DNA of 64,000 nucleotides from Thuidium tamariscinum. Taxonomy: Eukaryota; Streptophyta; Bryopsida; Hypnales; Thuidiaceae. Shown piece by piece: positions 47,401-59,409 of the stretch. Each line of letters starts with the position of its first letter. Position 1 is the stretch's first letter. The position numbers were made by a program, and so were the translations under genes. Below the pieces are notes generated by a model that was not told the origin of the DNA, searched no databases, and was given only the letters and a program-made list of their open reading frames with translations. The stretch lies in NCBI GenBank assembly GCA_947034885.2, contig OX344752.2, forward strand, positions 434,001 to 498,000. Direction: 5' to 3'.

Positions 47401-48220
47401 ATATACATTTTTATTTATTTTATCATCTATCTATTTATCTATCTATATATATTTTTGAAATATAAATAATAATATATTAAATTCATAATAATAATATAGA
47501 CAATAAAATAATAAATAGTATTGAATAAATAATATATATAATAAAATAAATAATAAGAACAAATAAATAATATTGAAAAATAATATATATATAATAAAAA
47601 TAAATAACAATAATATTATTTAAAAATATATATATACAATAAAATAATAAATAATAAATAATATTGAAAAAATAATATATACAATAAAGAAAGCAATAAC
47701 AAGCAATAAATAAAATATAGATATACAAATAGATAGATTATAAAATAAAACAAAATAATAAATAACAAATAATAAATAATAATAATAATAATAATATTGA
47801 AAAAATAATATATACAATAAAATAAACAATAATAAACAATAAATAATATTGAAAAAAATAATATATACAATAAAATAAACAATAATAAACAATAAATAAT
47901 ATTGAAAAAAATAATATATACAATAAAATAAACAATAATAAACAATAAATAATATTGAAAAAAATAATATATACAATAAAATAAACAATAAAAAATATTG
48001 AAAAAATAATATGTACAATAAAATAAAAAATAATAAAAAATAATAAATATTGAAAAAATAATATATACAATAATATAAAAATAATAATCAATCAATAAAA
48101 TGTAGATGAATAAATAAATACATGATAAAATAAAATAAAAATAAATAATAATAGACAATATAATAATAATAATGATGATGAATAAATAATATAAAGACAA
48201 TATATTTTTCTATTTTTCTA
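47400..48220. repeat. AT-rich microsatellite/minisatellite array
   Basis: This is low-complexity AAT/ATA/ACA sequence. Between 47796 and about 48000 a unit of 52-53 bp starting 'attgaaaaaataatatat' is repeated about four times, with a shortened next unit. Long minus-strand frames rich in Ile, Tyr and Phe across it are by-products of the composition and not genes. Confidence 0.85.
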
Positions 48221-48269
48221 TTTTTGAATGTATTTATGTGGTAGTTTTAGCAACTCGAGAAAATAAATT

Positions 48270-49730
48270 CCACTTGGTATGTAGATTCAGGAGCAACCTA
48301 ACATATGTGCCATCAATGTGAAGGGTTTGTAAACTACATCAAGTGTAATGATACATAGTAGTTTATTTAGGTGATGACTCTACATCATAGATTGACCATC
48401 CAAAGATATGGTGATGTTCATATTAAACTATCTAATGGAGACAAAAAGATCATACTCGATGTTTTATATCTTTTTGGCTTTGCAAAGAGTGTGTTTTCAA
48501 CAAAGCAACTTAACAAAGCAAGTAGAGAAATCTATATTAAAGATGGAGTATCTACACTTGCAAGTTTCAACATATATAAATTACCTACATTTTATTATTT
48601 ATATATATAATTTAACAAAACTATGTCATGTTTGTTTAATGATGAATAAATCTAATGTATTTGCTAAATTTAGCTTTAAAAAAGTTATATAGAAAAATAG
48701 ACATATCATGAAATAAAGATATTAAAAATGACCAAGGTGATGTGTAATCATCTACTAAATTTAACATCTTTTTTCAAGAGCAAGACATTAATTGAGAGAT
48801 GATCATAGCCTATACACCACAACATAATGGTGTGTCAAAAGTCAAAAATAGAACATTAGCAAGAATGTTAGTCTTTTTTATATTATCTTATGCCAAATTA
48901 TCAAAAGTATTTTAGGGAAAAGTACTCCATACACTCAATTATCTTCAAAATAAGAGTCCTACTAAGGCCATACTAGCAAATTCTAATCTTTTTGAATTAA
49001 AATAATGTAGAAAATCTAACTTATCTTATCTTAAAAAAAATCTTGATATAAAGCTTATGTTTATATTTCCAAAGATTAAAGGTGAAAAAAAGACTTCCAT
49101 TTCAAGAGGCAATTACCTTAGGCTATAGTGAAGAAGCTAAAATTTATTGTTTGATGAATATACAAACTAAAAGCTAGTAATATTAGACATGTAATAGTTG
49201 ATGAAATTCTTGTTAAAATCCTTTAAAGACATTTATTATAAGAAGACAATAAAATAGAGATTTTAATAGATTTTACAAATTTTAACAACATCCTACTCTA
49301 CAAAGTCAACAAAAAGATTTACTTCAAATTCCATTATTGCCTTAGCCTTCTATTCAAACACAATTACAACACAAATCTTTCAAACAATAAAATATATTAT
49401 GTCCACCAAGCCCATCATTGTCTATACCATTACACCAAAATATTTAATTAAATGACAATGATCATGTAAATAATATAACAAATAGTCTTTCAAAGTTATC
49501 TTTAGATTCAAATCTAATTGTTGAATCTTTATTTCATAAAATTGAAGTTACTCTTGCTTTCAAATTACTATACCCACCTCCAAGTTCTTTAGCTATACTT
49601 ACAAGGCAAATTAAACCTACAAGAAGGTTACTTGAATCAATAGTTGAAAAATCATCTATAAAGAAACCCAATCCTAAGAAGCATCAAACTAATGTTGATC
49701 ATTTTTCTTTTGATCCTATTTAAACTATGC
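48270..49730 (+). mobile_element. Degenerate Ty1/copia retrotransposon remnant (protease-integrase)
   Basis: In order on the plus strand: WYVDSGAT with a following stop and HMCH (aspartic protease, 48274 on); GDVHIKLSNGDKKIILDVLYLFGFAKSVFSTKQL (pre-integrase region, about 48410-48510); YTPQHNGVSKVKNRTLARML (integrase core, TPQxNGVxE..NRT, about 48812-48870); YLQNKSPTKAILAN; and GYSEEAK near 49120. Many stops and frameshifts separate them. Reverse transcriptase and RNase H were not found and no LTR pair was recognised, so this is a truncated old insertion beside the AT-rich array. Confidence 0.75.
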
Positions 49731-50082
49731 AAACTTGTCATACTCAATGTATGAGAAAAATTGTAAATATATTTGTCAATTAATAAACTATAAATGCAAT
49801 TCCATGCAAATGCTATATACCATGAATAAATTGAAAATCACCATATGATATTAAAAATAGGATTCTTTCAATGCACATCATTCTCAACAATAAACAATTA
49901 CTTTATAATTGTTTTCAAATTTGAAGTCAAGCTATAATTTTGAATTTCATACTCAATTTTCATAAATTTTTCTCATTTATTCCATTCTTTAATTTATTTT
50001 ATAATACCTCACTTCACTTTATTGCCCGTGTCATCATATTAATTAGACATCAATCTATCGAATTTAATCTTGAAACAAAAAG

Positions 50083-51119
50083 ATGATGCAATTGCATGAT
50101 ACAGGGAACATTATTTTAAAGAAAATGAAAGAGAAGATAGGCCCCAATAAGGAAAATGATTGTTATTTAATTTCAAGACCTTGTAATTTTGAAGATAGTA
50201 GTCTAGATGGAAGAATTATGGAAGAAATTCCACAAGACTATTCAAAACTATATAACATAAAATTGCAATTTTAGATAAAAGTACTAAAGAAATAGTGTTA
50301 ACATTTTCATTCACAAAATTTGAAGACATTGAATCTTCAAGAGAATTAGAAAACTTAGAAAAGCTTACAATGTCACTAGTGAAATTGAAAAAGGAAGGAT
50401 CTTGTTGTATAGACAAGAATAAAGCACATGTGAGTAGAAAATGTTTGCATTAGGATGGAGAGGTGGAATGGATACAGGCTATACTATTGGCCACTATGTC
50501 AAGGGGCATAGTATTCAAAGTTCAAAAATTAAGTGCTATAAATGAATGGGAGAAAGACCAAGTTGATTTAGTAAAATGGATTGCAAATTTATATGAATCC
50601 AAATTTATGGAATTGGCACAATGCCTTTGTATGAAAGCAATTGATGAGGCATTACAAGAGAGCATTCCAATACTAGGCCAAACAAAATTTAGAAATTTGC
50701 AACAAGACATTGTAGGATTTTCTAGTAATCTTACATATATAGTTGATGATTTCTGCAATACTATCCATTGTCATAGAGATTGTGGTTCATATGCATATGG
50801 AATTTGGGCACTTACAATCAACTCCAATGGCAAGTTAGCAAAAGTAAAAGATGGTTTCTCTTCTAATAGAGGACAATTCTTTGTTCCCAATTACAAAGTA
50901 TATGTTGACTTTGGAAAATGCAATGGAATTGTTGAAATTATTTGGTGTCAAAAAACAAACTTTTATACTACTTTACGATCAAGTATGACAACAGGTTTTA
51001 CTCAAATTGGAACATCCTTAGAAATAGCAAAAAGTTTGGTACAAAGAGTAGAATTATTAAGAAAAATTCAAAGAGAAGGGAGAGATCGATGTCAATTCAG
51101 AAATACATGGACCGATTAA
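50083..51119 (+). pseudogene. Possible TET/JBP-like 2OG-Fe(II) dioxygenase remnant
   Basis: An upstream frame (50083-50274) shifts to the frame that continues 'LDKSTKEIVLTF', passes one stop at about 50450, and then stays open for 218 codons (50463-51119). Within the 218: IHCHRDCGSYAYGIW (HxD at residues 104-106), RGQFFVPNYKVYVDF at 137-150, NGIVEIIW at 154-161, NFYTT at 166-170, FTQIGTSLEIAKSL at 179-192. The order HxD, GG.F..P.Y....DF, GIVE..W, (H)xT, GTS resembles, from memory, fungal TET/JBP-group 2-oxoglutarate/Fe(II) dioxygenases that oxidise methylcytosine or thymine in DNA. The position expected for the distal metal His holds Tyr168, and the residue before IGTS is Gln where Arg is common, so activity is doubtful. 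Assignment is tentative. The long open frame in otherwise decayed DNA is itself notable. Confidence 0.35.
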
Positions 51120-51419
51120 GAAGAAGCAAAAATTGAAGAATAATAGAAAAGTATAATAGATTGTACAAACATCTATTAGGAAAACTATAACTTTAAAAAT
51201 ATAATAGCATACTAATTTGCTACCTTAATTTTGTAATGTATGCATTTTTTGATGATTGTGTGAGCCTCTATAATTTAAACAATCAAAGTTCATTGCTTTC
51301 ATGCAGTATGATACACATCATATGGTCAACCCTATTAATAATAAATTTAAAAATTAAATTTAAAATTTATAAATATGCTAAAAATTAATAATGATATGGG
51401 ATCATAGGAAACTTGCATT

Positions 51420-51850
51420 CTAACCTCCGAAAGACCAAAAATCCCATTGTGGACTTTTTGAAAACTTAAGGTACCTCTACAGACTTTATAATTTGGCATT
51501 TTTGCATGTCAAATTTAGGGTGGATACTTTTCATCATAATGTAGATGTGAAGTAAAATTTCATATCATTCTCATAAATGTAAATTCAATTTCAATGTCAT
51601 TTTATAATTCTATAATTAAAATATAATGGACATTGAAAATACATTTGAAGTTCAAATTGCAATAAAATATTTAATTTTATGATTTCTTAGAAAATTACAA
51701 TTGATGTAAAATCTAGAGTAGATTAACTTCATCTCATTAGCTAGGCTCAAATTTAGAAAAATATCATTTTTGTGGACAAATTTCATATGTAGAACAAGGA
51801 GCTATAACTTCTAAAAGTACACTAAAATAATAGCACAATCTGCCAAACTC
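51420..51850 (-). repeat. Inverted copy of the A/B repeat
   Basis: It is the reverse complement of 4155-4816: 'tggacattgaaaatacatt' and 'caaattgcaataaaatat' pair with block B, and 'gaacaaggagc' and 'acactaaaataatagca' with block A. Blocks A and B are contiguous here, confirming that the 1905-3525 copy was interrupted. Confidence 0.6.
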
Positions 51851-52319
51851 TTCTCTACTTTCTTCTTTCAACACACCTAACACCAAGTGTGATTGGACCT
51901 TCAATTTAGGACGACCTAAAATATTGGTAAAAAATGATTTCTACAATAAAAGAATCCAATAATTGACAAAAGGGCATCAATATAAAGCATTGAGGTAACA
52001 ATGACATCAATTGTCCAAGGAACTACTAAATACGTAGTCACCGTCAATAACAAATAAAGTAGGTATATAACAAAGACATACATTGCTCAAGTATTGTACA
52101 AACAAATAGTCAATGTCATAAAAAAATATACATTGTTGGCTATAAGAAAAGGAATTGGTTTAGAAGAAATTTCAAAAACTTTGATTGTACATATTACAAG
52201 ATATTTGCATTTAAAGTGAAGCTTACAAGGTTTTTACACATTATTTGACTATTTTTTTGGCTTTAAATCTCCTTAATTAAAAACTTTTGCACTATTAATT
52301 TTGGTTTTATTCATTAGGA

Positions 52320-52830
52320 AACTCGAATTAGAAGGAGGTTTAAGATTGAAGGAAAATTTAAACCATTAATAGCTCTAAGATGGAATGATTCTAGCAAGCA
52401 AAGCTAATTCTATTTATCAATCATTTTAAAATTCCAAGAAATACATTCAAAAATAAATTTAATAAGTTATTTTTTCAAGAAAATACTTAGATTGCACAAA
52501 AAAACAAGATTGTCTATAACTTTCTCATCTTTATTTTGGATAGAATGAATGAAAGCTTTAGATTAAACCCAAAGTATAATTTTTGAAAAAAAAATTAAAA
52601 ATTAAAAAAATTCAATTTTTTGTGATTTTCTTGGGCTATCCTTTGAATTGTTCTTTTGGAAATAGGTTGGCATGGCTTTCACTATTAAGCACTAACTAAA
52701 AACAATTATAATTCCAAAAAGTTAATTTGATTTCCTCTCTTCAAAAAAAGTTTCAAAAAATTATGTCAAATGTTAAGATCACACAAGCTTATCCAAAGTC
52801 CCCAAAGCCCTCTACAAGGACTTTGGGACT
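52320..52830 (+). repeat. Partial TTAA-family copy, tandem with the next
   Basis: It shares 'aaaccattaatagctctaagatgg' (degenerate), 'attctagcaag' and 'caagattg' with 1220-1440 and 53225-53430. Its right end GGACTTTGGGAC is followed by TTAA at 52831. The left end was not found. Confidence 0.5.
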
Positions 52831-52841
52831 TTAATGATTAA

Positions 52842-53749
52842 TCTATAGAAAACCACACCATTTTTTTGTCCCAAACCTCTTAAAACCACCATTGTTGTTG
52901 CGTTCACACAGAAAATAAACACATATGTAAATAAGTTTAAAAATTAAGTGTAGGTTCTTATACTTAACTTGACTACAATCATGTAGTAAGAATTTCATGA
53001 CATTTGACTACATAGATTGAAAGATATGAGCATTATAAGTTGGAAAATCAAGTCTTTATGAACTCAAGTCTGCAATTTCATATGACTTTGACCACCATTT
53101 GCATTTTGGAATTTGAATTTATAATATTTTGTGTTAAAGAGTTGAGTTGAGAGTTTAGGATAAAAATTTCACAAAAAAATACTTGAATCCCATTCTTTCA
53201 AAAATGTTAAGTAGAAGTAGGTCAAAGATTTTAAAAAAAACTAAATGGTTAATAGCTCTAAGATGGTATTGGTATACAATAATTCCAATTTTGAGATTAT
53301 TCTAGCAAGTAGACATAACCTTGTCCAATAACTTCTTTTGAAAAATTGTGAAAATTGCATTCAAAAATGAATCCTATAAGTCATTTTTTCAAGAAATCGT
53401 TTAGATTGCCCAAAAAACAAGACTATTGACAACTTTCTCATGACAAGTCCAAATAGAATGAATCAAAGCTTCACATGTAGACAAAAATATATCATTTTAG
53501 AAAAAACTTTAAAATTTTGTTTTGACTTTTTGCAAAAAAAATATGTTGCTCGTTGAATTTTGTTTTGGGCTTTTTGTGGTATAACTTTTTTTTCTAGGCA
53601 TCAATTGAAATAAAAATTACATTTTCACAAAGCTAATCTTTTTTTTCTATCTTATGAAAAAGTTTCAAAATATTTCACCAAAAATTGAAGTCATAGGACC
53701 TTGCCCAAAATTCATTTTATCGCCCGAAGGGACTATGGTCATTTAGGGA
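52842..53749 (+). mobile_element. TTAA-flanked element, relative of 841-1750
   Basis: TTAA lies at 52838-52841 and 53750-53753. The right terminus on the other strand is TCCCTAAATGACC; the left is eroded (TCTATAGAAAACC). The body matches 841-1750 in order ('agatatgagcatt', 'attaatagctctaagatgg', 'attgcattcaaaaatgaatcctataag'). The length (908 bp) is the same to within a few bases. Confidence 0.55.
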
Positions 53750-53753
53750 TTAA

Positions 53754-56283
53754 CCCCTCACTGTCCATAGTCAAATGCAGTGGGGGTGCACACTTTTCGA
53801 CCCTGATGTAGAAAACCCTGAAATATGGGAGATGGGAGAGTAATCTAGCGAAAGTAATCGTAGGGATTTGGAATGCCCTTGTTGTTCGGATGTGGAGATC
53901 TCTGCGATCAATATTCTAGCGGTTAGATTTTTGGCAATTTGCATCCAATGTATGGAGATCAAAGAAAAACTTTCCCTTTTTACAATTGTAGCATGCTTTT
54001 TGAAATTGCTTGCAAGTGGAGTACTTAGTGTGACCTCTCACAAATTCGTGAGAATGCTCACAATATAACCTCCTAAAATTGTGCAATAAAAGATGCATCA
54101 CAAGAATTTTTACACAGATTGCAAGGTCAGTTTGGAAGACATAGACATTGGTTGTGACCAAAGATTAAAGAATCATTTACCGGTCAAGGTTGTCGTGGCA
54201 GTTTCCTACAACCAAAGCTACTGCCTGTGTAGCAGCATCCATCCAAAGCTAAACTATATGAGACCAACAAATGCCAATGATAATCAACCAACTCCCATGT
54301 CCGATTTTAGAGCACTCACAAATCAAACAATCAAAACCTGGAAGTTTGTTTGAAGGAAACCATCCCCAAATCAACACTTGTATCCATGAAAAACCCTAAT
54401 CCAATGCATTCAAGCAATATCACAATTACCTCCTTGGAAGTCGAGTAGGGCACCTGTGACAAATTCCTCATGGCCAGTTTTGGGCTCCTTGGGTGGTGAG
54501 GGGCTAAAGACAAATTGTAGTTGTCTAGGTTTTCTAGAGAGTTTTAAATGTACAATTCAGACAACTTACAATAGAATGACAATTTTTGCAAAGTATAGAA
54601 AGTGGATGGCTTTGAAGGTGGACACCCTTTGGAGCAAATAACCAATAAAAAAAACACAAAAAATGACAAACAAATGATATAAAAGTGATGAAAAGGTATA
54701 AATTAGATTTTAAAAATATCAAAAAGCAAACAACAAATACCTTGATGCCTACATTGAAGAACCTTGCAAAAAGGCTTGAGTTACTTGGCATTTGTGAGAG
54801 ACGAACTTTGGAGGATCCTAAGCATTTCATGGAATATCTTAGGGTAGATGGACAATGCCATCTAGAAAGTTAGGTAATCCTAATTTTAAGTTTTTGACTT
54901 GTTTTCAAAATTTTACCTTTTAAAACCTATTATTCAAAACCAACCTACTGAATTGATTATTCTATGCAAATTTGAACAATACATTGAATTTTAAATTTGG
55001 AAATTTTTTAAAATGTAATTTTCATTGCATTATATAATAATTAGTAGAAAAATTTCGATGATGAATTTTTAAATTTTATTGTTAAAATATTGACACCTAA
55101 ATGCATGCATGTAACTTTAGGAAAAAACCACATTGTCTTAAATCTTAAGACAAACTTGTTTGTTTGTTTTGTTTGTTACATTGAGATTTTCATCCCCATG
55201 TTGCATTTTTAGTATTGTTGGAAAGCCCTTGGCAAGGAAGGATGTGAGGATTTTGTTTTGTAGTGTTTTCACCAACAATGGAAAAGATATTGAATTAAAA
55301 AAAATTAAAATCACTTTAATTTGATTTGGACTCTAGCAATAGTACATTTCATATTATAATGTAAAAGTTATGTATTTTGAATTTTTTTGTTTCTATAAAA
55401 ATAAAAAATTACTTCTACTTTGATTATGGTTGCAACAACAATGCATATAGATTGATTTATGAAAAATTTCACACTACAAATAATTCAATATCAAAGGGTC
55501 ACTAATCAAAATGTATACAATATATTTCTCTAAATTTTATATACGTTTTGAAAAAAATAATTGCACCATCATGTTCAAAGCGCTCAAAACAAAAGGGTCA
55601 ATTAGTATAATATAGTTATAATATAGAAATATCAATTTGATAATACTTAATAAGACAACCTCTTCATATTGAATTCTTTGTAAAATTATATTTTTCCTAA
55701 GTAATGTGATTTTTGTTAGAAGTAGAATGTTCACATTGATGTGCCTAAAGTATTATTAACATACAATTTTGACAAAGTAAAAATTTGTGGCCACTGTAAG
55801 GATGAAATCCTAGATTGGATCCTATCAATTGGTACTATAGGAAGAATACTGAACCAAACAAAAAATAAAAATGATTCAATGATGCACATTCTTGTAAATA
55901 ATCTTCAAAGATTGATATGTTGTAAATAGCCTTCAACACTGGTGCTACATATGGTTTGCCACAATTGGACATAGATTTTAGTGAAAGCTCCAAAAACCAA
56001 TCAAAAACCTTCTAACTTTCATACATATAAGTAGTCATCCCTTACATTAAATATGTATTTTTTTTATGATATTTCACTTGTGAAGGCTCAGGACATTTAA
56101 GTTTGGATAAGCATAGTTGATGTGTTTTTGCAAGCAACCTCTTGAAATTGGTTTTGTTTGGAGTATATGAAGATACTCTAATTGCGTTGTTTCCTAGGTT
56201 TTTTGAAATCAAATGTTTTGTAAACAATAGCAAACAAAAAGTCCCTAAATCGACCAAAAACTAGTAAACCGGGCACTAAAGGG
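53754..56283. other. Intergenic DNA, possible long TTAA-bounded unit
   Basis: It starts after TTAA at 53750 with CCCCTCACTGTCC and ends at 56283 before TTAA, where the other strand reads CCCTTTAGTGCCC. The ends agree at about nine of thirteen positions, so a 2.5-kb member of the TTAA set is possible but weak. Inside, short frames at 54093-54353, 54685-54873 and 55741-55929 have no recognised motif. Confidence 0.3.
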
Positions 56284-56865
56284 TTAATAATACAAAAGAA
56301 ATTTATATGGGACATTTACATCAAAAAATAAAGTGAATGTATGAATGAATTTATGTCCTTAAAATTTTTATGTAATAGTTCAAACTACTTTCATATAATA
56401 GAGTTGGATTTGTATTTTTCACAAGAATTTTGATTGTATTCCATATCAATTTGAATTTATCCATGACATGACCATTCAATTTAGATTTCTCTTCTAATTT
56501 ATAGTTTATCTAAGACATTTCAAGGTCTTATATCAAAGTATTTACTTTTGAAAAGATTTGATGTGATCACTTCTCTACCCTTTTACACCATCATTTAATT
56601 AAATTCTAACACTTTAAATTCACAAAGAAATAATACAACAATGTGTGCATTCTATGAGCTATATGTACACTATGCAAGCAACTAATAAGGAAACTTTTAT
56701 ATACAATGAACAACTATTCAATGAGTAGCTTTCTCTATCTAGTATTGGTTTGTTTTTGAATAAGATCCTTGACTCAAAACTTCCTCATATGTAGCTTTCA
56801 TCAGTACATAGCATTATCTCCAACCTTGTTTCTTTTGGTCCAAAATAGAAAAGGATATATATAAG

Positions 56866-57072
56866 AAACCTATATTTTAGGAACCGAGTCCAAATTTTTT
56901 TAAAACAAACTTTAGGTGATGTCAATGCTTACAACCCAATGTTTTTACATCAACATTGATGCTATGTTGGACGTTCTTATTAACAAAATATAAAAACATT
57001 GGGTTATAAACATTGACATCATCTAAAATCTATTAAAAAAAAATTAGAACTCGTTACCTAAAATACAAGTTT
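56866..57072. mobile_element. Foldback MITE
   Basis: The arms pair over most of the length: AAACCTATATTTTAGG against the complement of the right end (AAACTTGTATTTTAGG), then 'gatgtcaatg' and 'acccaatgtttttac' against 'gtaaaaacattgggt'-like sequence near 56990. The target duplication is not clear. Confidence 0.65.
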
Positions 57073-57079
57073 ATTATAG

Positions 57080-57965
57080 TGGATGTAGACCAACTTAAGT
57101 TTTTATCCATTTTGGTTTTGCCTACCCATTTTTTATTTGTCAAATTACACATAGAAAGTCATCTATACAAGGCAATAATCTTTCTAAATATGTTAAAATT
57201 TCACTCTTGCAGCAATAAAAAAAATATTAAGTAGTTAAATTTTGGATAAAAAATATTTTTCATCTACATGTTTATACTTAATTTATTCAAAGTTTGATTA
57301 TTTCATCTTTCTTTTAATAATAATTATCTATCATGTATAAATCAAAAATATATTTTTTTAATTAAAAAGTCCCTTCTAAAATTTTGCTTCAAGAGATATC
57401 TTGTCAATAAATTTTACAATAGTAAAGAGTGTTTTTTTACTATAGAAAAGAATTTGTAACTTTTATTTTGTCTACTACTTCTATAAAAAGATAAGTAAAG
57501 TGCTAGTCCTTTTAACTAGGCATTTAAAATCATAAATGTATATGAATTCAAAGATAGAAATTTATATGAGTTCAAAGATAACATATCCTAAAAATTTCGA
57601 ACAAAAAATTTTAATTTTAGTACTTTGAATTTTCTAAGTGTAGGATGGGATAAGTACCTTGTTGCCAATTTATTTTTTTCTTAATGGTTTGGCAAATGTT
57701 CAAAATAGATCATATCTTTTACCATAGAAAATTTTTGTTCCTTGAAAAAAAATTCCCCTAAAGTTTTATCATCTATTATTTAAAAGATTTTTTAGCAAAC
57801 CTATCCTACAACAATACAACTATAATATAAGATATGAATTGTAGGATTTTAGAAGGATTTAACAAAGACAAAGTGTAAATGTCACCTATTTTTTTAGATT
57901 TAATATAGGTAGCTCACTAAGTACACTTGAAATGTGGCCTTTTAGCATTCAAGATTTTGGTAAAG
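57080..57965. other. AT-rich intergenic DNA
   Basis: Nothing recognised. Confidence 0.5.
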
Positions 57966-58715
57966 GGTGATTGCAAGAAACACTTGTCCTATTTTTTGTC
58001 CCCTTGACCTCCAACACTTAGTTTTTGGGGCATAACTTTTGCATATTTTGTTTGTTTGGCTTGAAATTTGGAATGAACATGCACACAAAAGTTTTAGATG
58101 TTGAATAGTTTTTTCAAAAAAATTTAAATTATTTTACTATTTTTAACCTATCCCTTGTTGGATGTCTACTTTAGCCATTTTGGGGGGTTTTAGTCCTATT
58201 TTTGACCCAAAAATCCGATTTTGAAGCTACAAACTGGATAAGTTGGAGGTCTACTAACATTACAAGGATTAACAATGAGTTTTTATAAAATCAGCAGCAT
58301 GTCTATTGCACACATGGGGTCAAAGTGACCTTCCTACGTACAAAGGCTATGAAGAGAGAAAAAAATTCCTAGAGGAATTTTTTATTGCAATGTGAGTACA
58401 ATCTTGTCTAGAAAAATAAATTTTCTTAAAATAATTTTTTGAATTTTTTTTGAATTACTAAAAATGAAAACGTTGACAAACCCTTTTTTGCAATTTTTTA
58501 CTACTAGTAGCCTCTCTAATACTTTGTACAATAGTAGTCTATAGTATTACATAGTACTGACAGACGGTCTAGATTTGCAAGTGCCTTGATTCAACAGTTA
58601 AGATTTGAAGGCGCAGCGCTGACGCACAATACTGGTAGTATCGTGTAGTACAAACATACTTATGGCCAAAAACTGTGTTTTTGAGACAAAAACGTGAAGT
58701 GTTTCTTGCAATCAT
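57966..58715. mobile_element. GTGATTGCAAGAAACACTT-ended element, copy 3
   Basis: The left end GGTGATTGCAAGAAACACTTG matches copy 1. The right end is AAGTGTTTCTTGCAATCATTC, with two terminal changes. It is colinear with 27343-28091 over its whole length (750 against 749 bp). No transposase frame. Confidence 0.75.
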
Positions 58716-59409
58716 TCTAAATATTATTTTGAATTGTAAACAACAACTACAAACTTTTGTAAGATTTTGTAAGTAGAAAATTTTGTTACAACTTTCATTA
58801 TGTGAGTGCTTTATTGGATTGTGCTTGCTTCCTATAGTCATGTTATATCTTTTGCTTCAAAGCATATGCCATTGTCTCATTGATGGGGGGATGCTAGCAT
58901 GTAAGTATAGAATCTATAAGCCTATGAACCTAGGATTCTATATTATAGACACTTTCTGTGGTTAGAAGTATTAATGTTATAGGTACATATATTATAAACT
59001 CCTTTGTAGGTTATCATCTTTGTGCTCATGTGGTGGCATCACTACCAATCATAGGGTATACTTCAGTATTTATAAATGTGTTCTTGTGAAGTAGCAATTG
59101 ATTAGAAAGGCCTAAAATTTGTTTTTAGTTTTTTAATTTGTCAATTGTTATACGAGTGAAGTAAATTATATGCAATTTGCATGCTTTTGTCCGCCTAGCT
59201 ATGACTTTATTGTAATGGATTTTGTACACAATTTCAAAACATACAAGTTTGGAGCATTCAAGATTCATGCTATCGTAATTGATACAAAGAAAATTTTGCA
59301 TTAGACTTTAAAGTTGTACAAACTCACCACACTAGTAGAAATATGGGTTGTATAGACATGGGAAATATGCCTAAAAAGATCTATAACTATTCAAGTTGGT
59401 CATGTAGGA
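58716..59409. other. Intergenic DNA
   Basis: The small frame at 58783-58965 has no motif. No repeat boundaries were seen. Confidence 0.4.

Noticed and set aside
47483..48200. Long minus-strand frames (up to 194 codons) rich in Ile, Tyr, Phe and Leu
   Set aside because: They lie wholly in AT-rich tandem repeats; the three frames read the same repeat and have no real composition or motif.
54685..54873. 62-codon frame (AKRLELLGICERRTLEDPKH) as a gene fragment
   Set aside because: The sequence looks protein-like, but no family is recognised and there is no neighbouring support.
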